From Spartobacteria bacterium (GTDB lineage: Bacteria > Verrucomicrobiota > Verrucomicrobiia > Chthoniobacterales > UBA10450): a stretch of 45,113 nucleotides of DNA. This document shows positions 8,028 to 16,551 of the stretch, one piece after another. The first letter of the stretch is position 1; each line of letters opens with the position of its first letter. Location: positions 120,005 through 165,117 of the forward strand of contig PLCM01000035.1 in the NCBI GenBank assembly GCA_003134765.1, written 5' to 3'. The position numbers were made by a program, and so were the translations under genes. Under the pieces are notes generated by a model. That model was not told the origin of the DNA, searched no databases, and was given only the letters and a program-made list of their open reading frames with translations.

Positions 8028-8960
8028 ATGCGGATTGTCTCATTGCTGGCGAGCGGGACCGAAATTGTTTACGGTCTGGGCGCCGGCGCAAATTTGGTTG
8101 GCCGCTCGCATGAGTGCGATAACCCGGAATGGGTGTGCGAGCTGCCGGTCTGCACCCGGCCGGCGTTCGATGTCGAAGTCTCCAGCGGCGAAATCGATGC
8201 CGAAGTCCGGCGCCGCCTCAAGACGGGAGAGCCGCTGTATCACGTCGACACGGCATTGATCGGCCGACTCGAGCCGGATCTCCTCATCACCCAGGAGCAT
8301 TGCGAGGTTTGTGCGGTCACACCAAATGACATTGCGCGGACGGGCTGCGCGACTCTGGCGCCACAAGTGATCGCCTTGAGCGCCGGGACCGTGCGCGGAA
8401 TTTATGATGGAATTCTCGCCGTCGGGAAAGCGATCCAGCGGGACCTGGCAGCAATTACGCTCGTGGATGAGATGCAGAGCCGGATCGCCGCCATCGGTGA
8501 TGAAGTGCGGCCCAGATCGGCGCCCACCGTGGTGATGCTGGAATGGACCGACCCGATTTTCTCAATGGGGAACTGGGGACCGGAATTGGTCGAAGCCGCG
8601 AATGGCAAGCTTTCGTTAGGCCAGGTCGGCCAGCATTCGGCTGCAATCCCATGGGAAGCGGTTCGCTCGGCGGATCCCGATTATCTGATCGTCGCGCCCT
8701 GCGGTTTCAATCTGGAGAAGAGCAGGCGCGAAGCGGCAACCTTGGAAGCGTTGCCCGGATGGTTCGAACTGCGAGCGGTCCGGAATGGAAAAGTCGTTTT
8801 CGCGGATGGGAACAAATTCTTCAACCGCTCCGGCACGACGATTGTGGAGACGGTCGAGATCATCGCTGAAATTCTGCATGGGCGCCGAGCCCGAAAGAGT
8901 TGGGAAGGCGTAGCCTGGGAGCGGTATGCCTTTCAGTCAGACGCACTCGTCAAGACGTGA
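8028..8960 (+). CDS. Cobalamin-binding protein, BtuF-like (no signal peptide)
   Basis: A 310-aa class III periplasmic-binding-protein fold. RIVSLLASGTEIVYGLGAGANLVGRSHECDNP is the classic opening of corrinoid/siderophore-binding BtuF-like proteins; later LEPDLLITQEHCEVC, EWTDPIFSMGNWGPELVEAANG and SADPDYLIVAPCGF complete the two lobes. Unusually, the protein begins directly with the first beta-strand: there is no signal peptide or lipobox, so it may be cytosolic or exported in some other way. Last gene of the riboswitch-led operon, 12 bases after the membrane protein. An upstream in-frame start that adds a signal peptide was not found. Confidence 0.8.
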   Translation: MRIVSLLASGTEIVYGLGAGANLVGRSHECDNPEWVCELPVCTRPAFDVEVSSGEIDAEVRRRLKTGEPLYHVDTALIGRLEPDLLITQEHCEVCAVTPNDIARTGCATLAPQVIALSAGTVRGIYDGILAVGKAIQRDLAAITLVDEMQSRIAAIGDEVRPRSAPTVVMLEWTDPIFSMGNWGPELVEAANGKLSLGQVGQHSAAIPWEAVRSADPDYLIVAPCGFNLEKSRREAATLEALPGWFELRAVRNGKVVFADGNKFFNRSGTTIVETVEIIAEILHGRRARKSWEGVAWERYAFQSDALVKT

Positions 8961-8973
8961 TCGTGTCCCATTC

Positions 8974-9091
8974 TGTCATTCTGAGCGAAGCGCAGCGGAG
9001 TCGAAGAACCTCTTACCTTGCCTTTATTTGCGGCAATTTTCTCGCTGACGCTCGCGAAAATTAGAGGTCCCTCGACTAGCTCGGGATGACA
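8974..9091. repeat. TGTCATTCTGAG/CTCGGGATGACA element, copy 2
   Basis: A 118-base element with inverted ends, filling the gap between the convergent btuF-like and kinase genes. Highly similar to 20629-20758 through GAGCGAAGC-GAGCGGAGTCGAAG and AACCTCTTAC-TTGCCTT, with the same orientation. An internal hairpin of the type TTTTCTCGCTG-CGCTCGCGAAAA is visible. Confidence 0.85.
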
Positions 9092-9107
9092 ACCGGGGAC
9101 TCTACGA

Positions 9108-11651
9108 CTACGACGACGTGGGGCCGGATAGCAACGCGCGATAAGGCGCGGCTTGCTCGGGTTTGTTCCAGGCTTCGTAAAGATTCGCGAGGCGCTGAAC
9201 TGCGAGTCTCGTGCGCGGACTGTTCTCGGTCTGCGACTTTTTCAGGCTCTGGTAGCTGGCGAGCAGGAACGTTTCAGCTTCAGGAAGACGACCTTCGGTG
9301 GTGAGAAACTCGCCGAGCGCGCCGTTCGCACTGGCTCGCAGGAAATGTGTTTCCGGCACATTCTCCGTGCGAATTCGCACCGCTTCGCGCAACAGCTTCT
9401 CAGCTTCCGCCGTTCGCCCGGTCTGACTGTAAATCATGCCCTGCACCATCAAAGCCGTGGCATAATTAACATATTGGGGGCTGCCGCCTGCTCGATAAAT
9501 CTCCAGCGTCGCGTTGATTTTGGCTTCGGCCTCAGCGTATTGCCGCAGGGCCAAGAACGCTTGCGCCTGCAAACGGAGATTGTCGCCGAGCTGCATATTG
9601 GCGGCGCTGTAGAGCTTTCGATAAATCGCTTCGGCCTCGCGCAGGTTTTCGAGGGATTCTGCCGCCTGGCCATTCTCCAGAAGAAAACTGCCGAGCCCGG
9701 TCAGGTTCGCCGCCACTTCGGGAGTGGCCTCCTGTTTTCTCTCGCGGATCGCTGCGATTTTTCCACGCACGATCTTTATCGCTTCGTCGAATTTTCCCTG
9801 GTCGGCCTGGGTTAGAGCGAGAATGGCCCGGACGACTCCGGGGCTGTTTTTTTGTTCCGGTGAAACATAAGGTAGTAAAGCCAATTGCTCCCGCAAGAGG
9901 CTCTCGGCTTCCTTGGAATCGCCCTGCGCCCGGCTCAAAAGAGCGAAGCCATTCAGGGCCGCGCCCAAATAATCCGCGCTGACTGTCCCTTTCTTTTGCT
10001 CCGCGCGCAGACGGGGAAGGTTCGCGAGGTAGAATTTGTTTGCCTTCGCGTAATCGCCCTTTGCTCCCGCCCACAGGCTCGCCAATAAGACGCCAGTCTT
10101 TAGCGTTTCAACCCCGTCTTCACCGAAGATTCGAGTTTGGGTCTGGAGAGCGGCCGTCAGATTTTGTTCGGCCAGGTCGTATTGTCCAAAGGAGAAGTAA
10201 CTGGCGCCGATGATTCGTTGCAGCTCCGCTCGTACGTCCGGCTGTTCCGATAATTCTTCGGTAGCCAGGCGCTTCGATGCGTCATCGAGGATGTCTTTGA
10301 CGGTTGGTTGGCCGCTTAGGTTCAGGGACGGATCGGAGGCATGCAGCGTCTTTTGCAGGAACATGCTGATCGCTTCCGCTTTAGCTCTCTCGCGGCGCGC
10401 GGTCCGCACTTGAATGAGCGTCGCGATGATCCCGCCGACCAAACTCAACAGGATCAGCGCGGCCGCGGCGACGCCGATCCGGTGGCGATTCACAAATTTG
10501 CCGGCGCGATAAGAGACGGTGTCTTTACGCGCGACCACCGGCAACCCCGCCAGGTGACGGCGGATGTCTTCGGAAAATTGCCCGACCGATGTGTAGCGGC
10601 GCGCCGGCTCCTTGCGCATCGCCTTCAGCACGATGTTATCGAGATCACCCTTCAGGAATCTCGAATTTCGAATCTCGAATTTCGAATTTCCATCGCCTTT
10701 GGCGATGGCTGTGCTCGGCCGTTCCGGCTCCTGGTCCGTGATGGCACGCGCTATCTCCCCGGCTGTGCGCGTCTTCAATCGGTAGGGCCGCCGGCCAGTC
10801 AGGAGCTCGTAGAGCAACACGCCTAACGAGTAGACGTCGCTTGTCGTCATGATCTTGTCGCCTTTGACCTGCTCCGGACTGGCATATTCCGGCGTCATGA
10901 CGCGCAAGGCCGGAATCGTCTGAGTAAATAATTCGTCGCCGGCGCTGAGAAGTTTCGCGATGCCGAAGTCGAGCAGCTTCGGTTCGCCCTCTTGCGTCAC
11001 GAGGATGTTTGACGGTTTCAGATCGCGATGAATGACCAGGTTCTGATGCGCGTAGGTGACCGCCGCGCATATTCTGCGGAAGAGCGTGAGGCGCTCGGTC
11101 GTGGAGAGCGCATGCGCATCGCAGTAGGCGCCAATCGGTTCGCCGTTCACATACTCCATGACGAAATAAGGCAGGCCGTCGTCGGTCGTCCCGCCGTCGA
11201 TGAGGCGCGCGATGTTGGGATGATCGAGTTGCGCCAGAATCTGCCGCTCGTTGCGAAAGCGGCGGAGAATGTCCTCGGTATCGAGCCCGCGCCGAACGAG
11301 CTTGACCGCTACCTGCTTGCGATATTCATCGTCCGAGCGCGCCGCGAGATAGACTGCGCCCAAACCACCGCGGCCGATTTCGCGAATGATCTTGTAAGCG
11401 CCGAACTGACGGCCGACGAGCGATTCGTCCGGCGGTTCCGGGAATAGATCCCGAGGCATTTCGAAAGAAGGCTGTTCGATAAAGCCGTCGGTCTGGCTGT
11501 CCGAGTCGAGGAGGGATTCTACTTCGCGGCGAAGCGCATCGTCGCCGTTGCACTCTTTTTTCAGCAGAGTTGCGCGCTCGTTCGGCGCGAGGTCCGCCGC
11601 GGCCTCGAACAATTCCTTGACCCTGGCCCAGCGTTCACTTGCGGACAGCAT
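9108..11651 (-). CDS. Membrane-bound Ser/Thr protein kinase with TPR-rich C-terminus
   Basis: An 847-aa kinase. Order: helical N-terminus (1-75); Hanks-type kinase domain (about 84-370) with GRGGLG at 93-98, invariant Lys at about 117 (VAVKLV), HRDLKPSN at 208-215 and DFG at 228-230; one transmembrane helix at about 392-413; then TPR-like helical repeats to the end (LNGFALLSRAQGDSKEAESLL, LRLQAQAFLALRQYAEAEAKI and similar). ATG 11651 is preferred over an in-frame TTG three bases earlier. An in-frame stretch (318-332, KGDGNSKFEIRNSRF) encoded by tandem TTCGAAT/ATTTCGAA repeats interrupts the usual RPSTA...KGDLDNIVLKA segment. It lies in a minus-strand block with an ECF sigma factor, a pairing common in these phyla. 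Signal and substrate unknown. Confidence 0.9.
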   Translation of the reverse strand: MLSASERWARVKELFEAAADLAPNERATLLKKECNGDDALRREVESLLDSDSQTDGFIEQPSFEMPRDLFPEPPDESLVGRQFGAYKIIREIGRGGLGAVYLAARSDDEYRKQVAVKLVRRGLDTEDILRRFRNERQILAQLDHPNIARLIDGGTTDDGLPYFVMEYVNGEPIGAYCDAHALSTTERLTLFRRICAAVTYAHQNLVIHRDLKPSNILVTQEGEPKLLDFGIAKLLSAGDELFTQTIPALRVMTPEYASPEQVKGDKIMTTSDVYSLGVLLYELLTGRRPYRLKTRTAGEIARAITDQEPERPSTAIAKGDGNSKFEIRNSRFLKGDLDNIVLKAMRKEPARRYTSVGQFSEDIRRHLAGLPVVARKDTVSYRAGKFVNRHRIGVAAAALILLSLVGGIIATLIQVRTARRERAKAEAISMFLQKTLHASDPSLNLSGQPTVKDILDDASKRLATEELSEQPDVRAELQRIIGASYFSFGQYDLAEQNLTAALQTQTRIFGEDGVETLKTGVLLASLWAGAKGDYAKANKFYLANLPRLRAEQKKGTVSADYLGAALNGFALLSRAQGDSKEAESLLREQLALLPYVSPEQKNSPGVVRAILALTQADQGKFDEAIKIVRGKIAAIRERKQEATPEVAANLTGLGSFLLENGQAAESLENLREAEAIYRKLYSAANMQLGDNLRLQAQAFLALRQYAEAEAKINATLEIYRAGGSPQYVNYATALMVQGMIYSQTGRTAEAEKLLREAVRIRTENVPETHFLRASANGALGEFLTTEGRLPEAETFLLASYQSLKKSQTENSPRTRLAVQRLANLYEAWNKPEQAAPYRALLSGPTSS

Positions 11652-11657
11652 CAACTT

Positions 11658-11691
11658 AACCGCGAATGAACGCGAATGGACGCCAATGTGA
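11658..11691. repeat. CGCGAATGAACGCGAATGGACGC repeat, kinase-side boundary of the GxxExxY gene
   Basis: Tandem short units of the CGCGAATGAACGC type, present here and inverted inside the 3' coding end of the GxxExxY gene (11755-11788). A second inverted pair brackets the 5' end of that gene (12163-12182 and 12191-12220), so both edges carry palindromes built of the same word. Confidence 0.75.
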
Positions 11692-11714
11692 AGAAAAGAG
11701 AAGCAGCAGGGCCG

Positions 11715-12173
11715 TCATGGATATTTCGGCGCAGCTTGAAAGTCCGCTATCTCAGATTCGTGTTCATTCGCGTCCATTCGCGGTTCCTTCGTTAGGACGA
11801 CTCGCTCCCATTCGAGCGGCGCGTGCTTGAAGTTCAGGATGGTGCCGACCGGCAGTCCGGTGATTCGGAGATAATTCAGCATCTGCCCCCGCTCGTGGTC
11901 TGTGATCCGATCGATGGTCTTCGTATCCACGATCAATTTGCCCTGCACCACGAGGTCGGGAACATACTCTCCCACGACCTCACCTTTATACATTACACAG
12001 TGACGCTCCTGCTGCGTGAAAGGGATTTCTCGGAGCCTGAACTCCACGCAAAGGCAGTTCTCATAAATCTTCTCGTGAAGTCCGTGCCCTCGCACATTCA
12101 GCACTTCGATAGCGCCCCCAACCACAGCATAAACCTCCTCTTTGAGAATCAATTCGCGCGCATTCGCGTTCAT
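11715..12173 (-). CDS. GxxExxY protein
   Basis: A 152-aa protein of the GxxExxY family, named after a motif seen here as GLHEKIY; further family features are a PD-(D/E)XK-like core, EYVPDLVVQGKLIVDTKTI, and QMLNYLRITGLPVGTILNF. Function is unknown; the D...-VDTK pattern suggests a nuclease-like fold. I chose ATG 12173 (MNANARELI) over a GTG at 12185 because homologues start near here. The first and last codons overlap the CGCGAATGAACGC-type repeats, giving odd ends (MNANA..., and RMDANEHES near the C-terminus). It separates a sigma-factor gene from a kinase gene, so it is probably an inserted cassette. Confidence 0.85.
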   Translation of the reverse strand: MNANARELILKEEVYAVVGGAIEVLNVRGHGLHEKIYENCLCVEFRLREIPFTQQERHCVMYKGEVVGEYVPDLVVQGKLIVDTKTIDRITDHERGQMLNYLRITGLPVGTILNFKHAPLEWERVVLTKEPRMDANEHESEIADFQAAPKYP

Positions 12174-12258
12174 TGGCGGTTTCACAAATTTAACCGCGAA
12201 TGAACGCCAATAAACGCCAATAAGGAGGGAAGTAGGGGCATTGGAGGCGTTGGCGGTT

Positions 12259-12825
12259 TCAGGCCATTTCCCGGCGCAACCAGGCCTTCGCCATTCTCCA
12301 TTCGCGTTTCACGGTGCGCGGAGAAACGTCGAGCACTTCGCCCACTTCTTCGTTCGTCAGGCCGCCAAAGAACCTGAGTTCCACGATCTGGCTCTGCCGG
12401 GGATCGAGCGCGAGCAGATCTTTCAGGGCGTCATCGAGCGCGACCAGATCAATGCTGCGTTCCGCCGAGGGAGCGAGCGCTTCTTCGAAAGCGAGTTTGT
12501 CCCAGCCGCCTCCGCGTTTCTCCGCGCGATGGCTCCGCGCGTAATCGACCAGGATGCGTCGCATGAGTTGCGCGGCCACGCCGAAGAAGTGGGCGCGGTT
12601 CTGCCAGGTGGTGGTGCTTTGGTCGACCAACCGCAGATACGCTTCATGAACGAGGCCGGTCGCCTGCAAGGTGTGATCGGGACGCTCTCGCTGCAGATAT
12701 TGCCGGGCGAGCTGGCGCAATTCTTCGTAGACCAACGGCATCAGTTTCGCGGGCGCTTCCCGATCACCGCCGCTCCAATCGACGAGCATGCGGGTGACCT
12801 CTTCCCTCGGCGCCAGCGAGATCAT
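12259..12825 (-). CDS. ECF-type RNA polymerase sigma factor (TIGR02999-like)
   Basis: A 188-aa sigma-70 family factor. Region 2 (about 25-95) contains LMPLVYEELRQLARQYL, LQATGLVHEAYLRLVDQ and the core-binding segment AQLMRRILVDYARSHRA; region 4 (about 125-185) contains IVELRFFGGLTNEEVGEVLDV followed by a DNA-recognition helix in SPRTVKREWRMAKAWLRRE. This matches the Planctomycetes/Acidobacteria/Verrucomicrobia ECF group typically linked to Ser/Thr kinases. No anti-sigma gene is adjacent; the kinase at 9108-11651 is the likely partner. The gene is divergent from the propeller gene at 13019, sharing a 193-base intergenic region, which makes that cluster a candidate target. Confidence 0.9.
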   Translation of the reverse strand: MISLAPREEVTRMLVDWSGGDREAPAKLMPLVYEELRQLARQYLQRERPDHTLQATGLVHEAYLRLVDQSTTTWQNRAHFFGVAAQLMRRILVDYARSHRAEKRGGGWDKLAFEEALAPSAERSIDLVALDDALKDLLALDPRQSQIVELRFFGGLTNEEVGEVLDVSPRTVKREWRMAKAWLRREMA

Positions 12826-12962
12826 GCCGCGAAGCTTTCTGTCCTCATATCGCAGGCACCTGTTTCATGGGCGCCAAACGGAGAATACAACAGGCGCGCG
12901 AGCTTGGCCAATTTCAAACCAGCCGGCAGGCTGGGAGCGCGGCACAGATTTCTTGAAAATCG

Positions 12963-12992
12963 TTGGCCCCTTCTCCTGGCCCTTTCCGCTTT
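12963..12992 (+). promoter_or_regulatory. Shared bipartite promoter-like motif, copy 1 (TGGCCCC-N15-CCGCTTT)
   Basis: TTGGCCCC at 12963-12970 and CCGCTTT at 12986-12992, separated by exactly 15 bases, 26 bases before ATG 13019. The same pair with the same spacing precedes the next two propeller genes (16445-16473 and 18553-18582). ECF-type -35/-10 spacing; the factor is not known. Confidence 0.55.
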
Positions 12993-13018
12993 AGCTAGAT
13001 GAGAAGGGCAATCGAAAA

Positions 13019-16000
13019 ATGAAAAGGCACACCTCAACAGCAAAAGTTGTCACTTTTTGGCTGTTTATTCTGACTCTGCTGGTGGTGCCGGGACGGGCCG
13101 ACATTTTTGCCGATTCATTTACGAACACGGACCGCAGGCGCGTCGCTGCGGCGCGCGAAACGTACGGCAAGCTGCCCTTGAGTTTCGAAGCCAATCGCGG
13201 CCAAACGGAGCCGTCGGCGCAGTTCCTCGCGCGCGGCGCTGGTTACTCGCTCTTTTTGACTGGAAACGAAGCCGTTTTTGTCATGTCTCGACGGGACAAG
13301 CAAGCGCCAAGCTCCCTTGAACCGGCAAAACACAGGGAAACGCAGGAAGCGACCAACTCAGCTTTGCCCCGGACCACGACGAGAACGGCGTTGCTGAGAA
13401 TGAATTTAGTGGGCACAAATTCTATCTTGGCAGCCGAGGGCTTGGAAGAGCAAGCGGGCAAGGCAAACTATTTTATCGGCAACGACTCGACCAAATGGCA
13501 GGTGAATATTCCAACTTTTAGTCGCGTGCAGTATAAGAATGTCTATTCGGGAATCGATCTGACGTATTACGGCAACCAACGGCAGCTTGAATACGATTTC
13601 ATCGTTGCGCCGAATGCCGATTACAAGCAAATCGAGCTAAACTTCAAGGGCGCGAAGAAAGTCGAGATCGAGCGGGCCAGCGGTGATTTGCTTTTGCGCA
13701 CGCGATTTGGAGTCATGAGGGAACATCAGCCCAAAGTGTATCAGGAAATTGACGGCGCGCGGCAAGAGATAGCAGGCCGGTATGTAATGCGAGGACATGG
13801 GCGGATCGGTTTTGAAGTCGGAGAATATGATACGGCGCTTCCGCTCGTGATCGATCCAACCATCGTCTATTCCACCTTCATCGGCGGAAGCACCGAGGAT
13901 CGAGGTAATGCGATTGCGGTGGATTCGACTGGCAATACATACATTATCGGAACAACACTTTCACCCGACTTTCCGACGACCGTGGGAGCGTTTGATAGGA
14001 CTTCTCATAATCAGCAGCAGGCGCACGTATTCGTAACCAAGCTCAATGCCAGCGGTTCGGCTCTTATCTATTCCACCTTCATCGGCGGAAGCGGCGGTGA
14101 GGCCGGCAACGGCATCGCCATTGATTCAACCGGCAATGCTTATCTGACCGGCGCCACTGCTTCGCTCGATTTTCCGACGACCCCCGGAGCGTTTAATAGG
14201 ACTTGTCACGGCTGTGGTGCTACTGGTGACGTATTCGTAACCAAGCTCAATGCAAGCGGTTCGGCTCTTATCTATTCCACCTTAATCGGCGGAGGCGGAA
14301 ATGATAACGGCACCGCCATCGCCATTGATTCAACCGGCAATGCTTATGTGACCGGCGTGGCTGGTGGCCAAGCACCCATTTATCCGACGACCGCCGGAGC
14401 GTTTCAGACGACTTATGGGGGCGGCCTTCTTGACGTATTCGTCACCAAGCTCAATGCCTCCGGGTCGGCTCTTATCTATTCCACCTTAATCAGTGGAGGC
14501 GGCACTGATAGCGCCAACGGCATCGCCATTGATTCAACCGGCAATGCTTATGTGACCGGCCAGACTGGTGGCTCCGCACCCCCTTATCCGACGACCCCCG
14601 GAGCGTTTCAGACGACTAACAGAGGTGCCAACGTCTTCGTTACCAAGCTCAATGCCGACGGTTCGGCTCTTATCTATTCCACCTTCATCGGTGGAAGCGG
14701 CCTCGACTTTGGCAACGGCATCGCCATTGATCCGACCGGCAATGCTTATCTGACCGGCTCCACTTCTTCGGTCGATTTTCCGACGACCCCCGGAGCGTTT
14801 CAGACGACTAATAACAGCAATAGCGGCAATAACGACGTATTCGTCACCAAACTCAATGCCGGCGGTTCGGCTCTGATTTATTCCACCTACATCGGCGGAG
14901 TCCTCGGTGATCTCGGCAACGGCATCGCCATTGATTCAACCGGCAATGCTTATGTGACCGGCTCCACTTCTTCGCCAGCTTATCCGACGACCGCCGGAGC
15001 GTTTCAGACGACTCGTAGCGGCTCTAGCGACGTATTCTTCACCAAACTCAATGCCAGCGGTTCGGCTCTTATCTATTCCACCTACATCGGCGGAACCAAC
15101 GATGATGTCGGCACCGCCATCGCCATTGATTCAAACGGCAATGCTTATCTGACCGGCTTCACCCTTTCAACCAATTATCCGACGACTGCCGGAGCGTTTC
15201 AGACGACTAATAACGGCCCTAGCGACGTATTTGTCACCAAGATCGAGACGACAACCCCTAGGCCGGCGACGCTTGGAGACATTTCGACTCGGCTCCAAGT
15301 AGGAAGCGCTGACAGGGTGATGATCGCCGGCTTCATTGTGCAAGGAAGCGCTCCCAAGAGGGTGCTCATCCGAGCGGCCGGTCCTTCCCTGACCCAGTTC
15401 GGAGTTCCCAATGCGCTGGCTAATCCGCGGCTGGAGCTCCACGACACCAATAACACTATTGGAACAAACGATGATTGGCAGACTACCCAGATCGGCGGCG
15501 TTATTACCTCGGATCAGGTAGCAGAGATTCAAAGCAGCGGACTTGCCCCGCGCGATCCGGCCGAGTCCGCTATTATCGCCACCCTGCCGCCGGGTAGCTA
15601 CACGGCCATTGTGCAGGGGGTAAACGGCGGGACTGGGGTAGGGATCGTGGAAGCGTACGATTTAGACGCAACCAGCGGATCCCTCCTCGCCAACATCGCC
15701 ACCCGAGGATTCGTGCAGACCGGAGACGACGCCATGATCGGTGGATTTATTGTTGTGACTCAGCCGACAAAAGTGATCATTCGAGCCATAGGCCCTTCGC
15801 TGACCCAATTCGGCGTGCCTGACGCGCTGGCGAATCCACAATTGGAGTTGCATGACGCCAATAACACCCTGGCCCGGAATGACGACTGGCAGACGACCCA
15901 AATATTCGGAATCATTACGAGCGACCAAGTCGCGGAGATTCAGAACAGCCAGCTCGCGCCCACTAATTCAGCGGAATCAGCCATCATCGCCACGCTGCAG

Positions 16001-16081
16001 CCGGGGAACTACACAGCGATTGTGCGCGGAGTGAACAACACCACCGGCAATGCCCTCGTGGAAGTCTACAGCTTGCCGTAA
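13019..16081 (+). CDS. Secreted SBBP-repeat beta-propeller protein with two C-terminal IGGFI/GPSL modules
   Basis: A 1020-aa exported protein. Residues 1-27 are a signal peptide (FWLFILTLLVVPGRADI). Residues about 40-280 form the conserved domain that usually precedes SBBP repeats (LSFEANRGQTEPSAQFL, YSGIDLTYYG, PLVIDPTIVYST). Seven SBBP repeats of about 60 aa follow (about 280-745), each of the form YSTFIGGS...GNGIAIDSTGNAYLTG...PTTPGAFQTT...DVFVTKLNASGSAL; the repeats are also very similar at DNA level. The C-terminus holds two tandem modules of about 125 aa (ISTRLQVGSADRVMIAGFIV... and IATRGFVQTGDDAMIGGFIV...). Probably surface or extracellular; binding role inferred from the fold. First of three tandem paralogous-tail genes, divergent from the sigma factor. 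Confidence 0.85.
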   Translation: MKRHTSTAKVVTFWLFILTLLVVPGRADIFADSFTNTDRRRVAAARETYGKLPLSFEANRGQTEPSAQFLARGAGYSLFLTGNEAVFVMSRRDKQAPSSLEPAKHRETQEATNSALPRTTTRTALLRMNLVGTNSILAAEGLEEQAGKANYFIGNDSTKWQVNIPTFSRVQYKNVYSGIDLTYYGNQRQLEYDFIVAPNADYKQIELNFKGAKKVEIERASGDLLLRTRFGVMREHQPKVYQEIDGARQEIAGRYVMRGHGRIGFEVGEYDTALPLVIDPTIVYSTFIGGSTEDRGNAIAVDSTGNTYIIGTTLSPDFPTTVGAFDRTSHNQQQAHVFVTKLNASGSALIYSTFIGGSGGEAGNGIAIDSTGNAYLTGATASLDFPTTPGAFNRTCHGCGATGDVFVTKLNASGSALIYSTLIGGGGNDNGTAIAIDSTGNAYVTGVAGGQAPIYPTTAGAFQTTYGGGLLDVFVTKLNASGSALIYSTLISGGGTDSANGIAIDSTGNAYVTGQTGGSAPPYPTTPGAFQTTNRGANVFVTKLNADGSALIYSTFIGGSGLDFGNGIAIDPTGNAYLTGSTSSVDFPTTPGAFQTTNNSNSGNNDVFVTKLNAGGSALIYSTYIGGVLGDLGNGIAIDSTGNAYVTGSTSSPAYPTTAGAFQTTRSGSSDVFFTKLNASGSALIYSTYIGGTNDDVGTAIAIDSNGNAYLTGFTLSTNYPTTAGAFQTTNNGPSDVFVTKIETTTPRPATLGDISTRLQVGSADRVMIAGFIVQGSAPKRVLIRAAGPSLTQFGVPNALANPRLELHDTNNTIGTNDDWQTTQIGGVITSDQVAEIQSSGLAPRDPAESAIIATLPPGSYTAIVQGVNGGTGVGIVEAYDLDATSGSLLANIATRGFVQTGDDAMIGGFIVVTQPTKVIIRAIGPSLTQFGVPDALANPQLELHDANNTLARNDDWQTTQIFGIITSDQVAEIQNSQLAPTNSAESAIIATLQPGNYTAIVRGVNNTTGNALVEVYSLP

Positions 16082-16109
16082 GCATAGCCATGGAAGGAGA
16101 AAGGGGACG

Positions 16110-16229
16110 TGCGTGGAAAGGGCCGGTGTCGGGCTGGTGGAAGTTTATCATATTCCGTAGCGCGCCGTCGTCCGCGGCATGAACGGCACGACCGGTGTGG
16201 CAGTGGTCGAGGCGCATGGTTTGAACTAA
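16110..16229 (+). pseudogene. Remnant of a C-terminal module tail
   Basis: Just after the SBBP gene one frame reads GVGLVEVYHIP-stop (16125-16160) and continues, in the same frame, AVVRGMNGTTGVAVVEAHGLN-stop (16164-16229). Both are recognisable ends of the module found in the neighbouring proteins, without their N-terminal parts, so this is debris of a deleted or recombined paralogue. The rest of the 484-base gap holds the leader discussed at 16445. Confidence 0.75.
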
Positions 16230-16444
16230 CGTGTCACGCATCTCACTGGTAGGGCGAGACTCTGTCGACCCAGCCGGATCCGCGACCCATCAACGGTGCT
16301 CTCGGGGGGCCGGCGATATCATGCGATGTATTTTCTGGAGAGCTGCGTGCACCAGCTTTGTCGATTGAAAACGGAGAATACAGGGACGGGCTGCGCCGGA
16401 GCCTCGCCCTCCCAAAGTATCGCCGACAAATTCGCGGAAATATC

Positions 16445-16473
16445 TGGCCTCATCTCCTGGCCGTTTCCGCTTT
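16445..16473 (+). promoter_or_regulatory. Shared bipartite promoter-like motif, copy 2 (TGGCCTC-N15-CCGCTTT)
   Basis: TGGCCTC at 16445-16451 and CCGCTTT at 16467-16473. The surrounding leader matches that of the SBBP gene through TCTCCTGGCC, TTTCCGCTTTAG and GATGAGAAGGGCAATC, and both are preceded by AAACGGAGAATACA (12877-12892 region and 16370-16383). The leader was therefore duplicated with a different coding region behind it. Confidence 0.6.
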
Positions 16474-16503
16474 AGGTCGATGAGAAGGGCAATCTACGAA
16501 AAA

Positions 16504-16551
16504 ATGAAAATGCGAAGTCTTCAACCTGCAATTAAGCCACACTTTTATTAA
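16504..16551 (+). other. Short leader ORF (15 codons) at the ancestral start position
   Basis: ATG 16504 lies at the same distance from the promoter-like motif as the SBBP start codon, but opens a frame of only 15 codons ending TAA 16549-16551, fourteen bases before the Kelch gene. It may be a relic of the earlier gene start or a leader peptide; no codon pattern suggests attenuation. Confidence 0.35.

Noticed and set aside
9153..9815. 220-aa plus-strand frame opposite the kinase TPR region (and other long antisense frames, e.g. 24515-26026 minus and 31252-32616 minus)
   Set aside because: Shadow frames of GC-rich genes with clear domains on the other strand; residues are Arg/Ala/Gln-rich with no motif.
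13862..15240. Regular repeats that might suggest a CRISPR-like array
   Set aside because: Period of about 180 bases, no short palindromic repeat unit, and the DNA lies within an open frame of SBBP blades.
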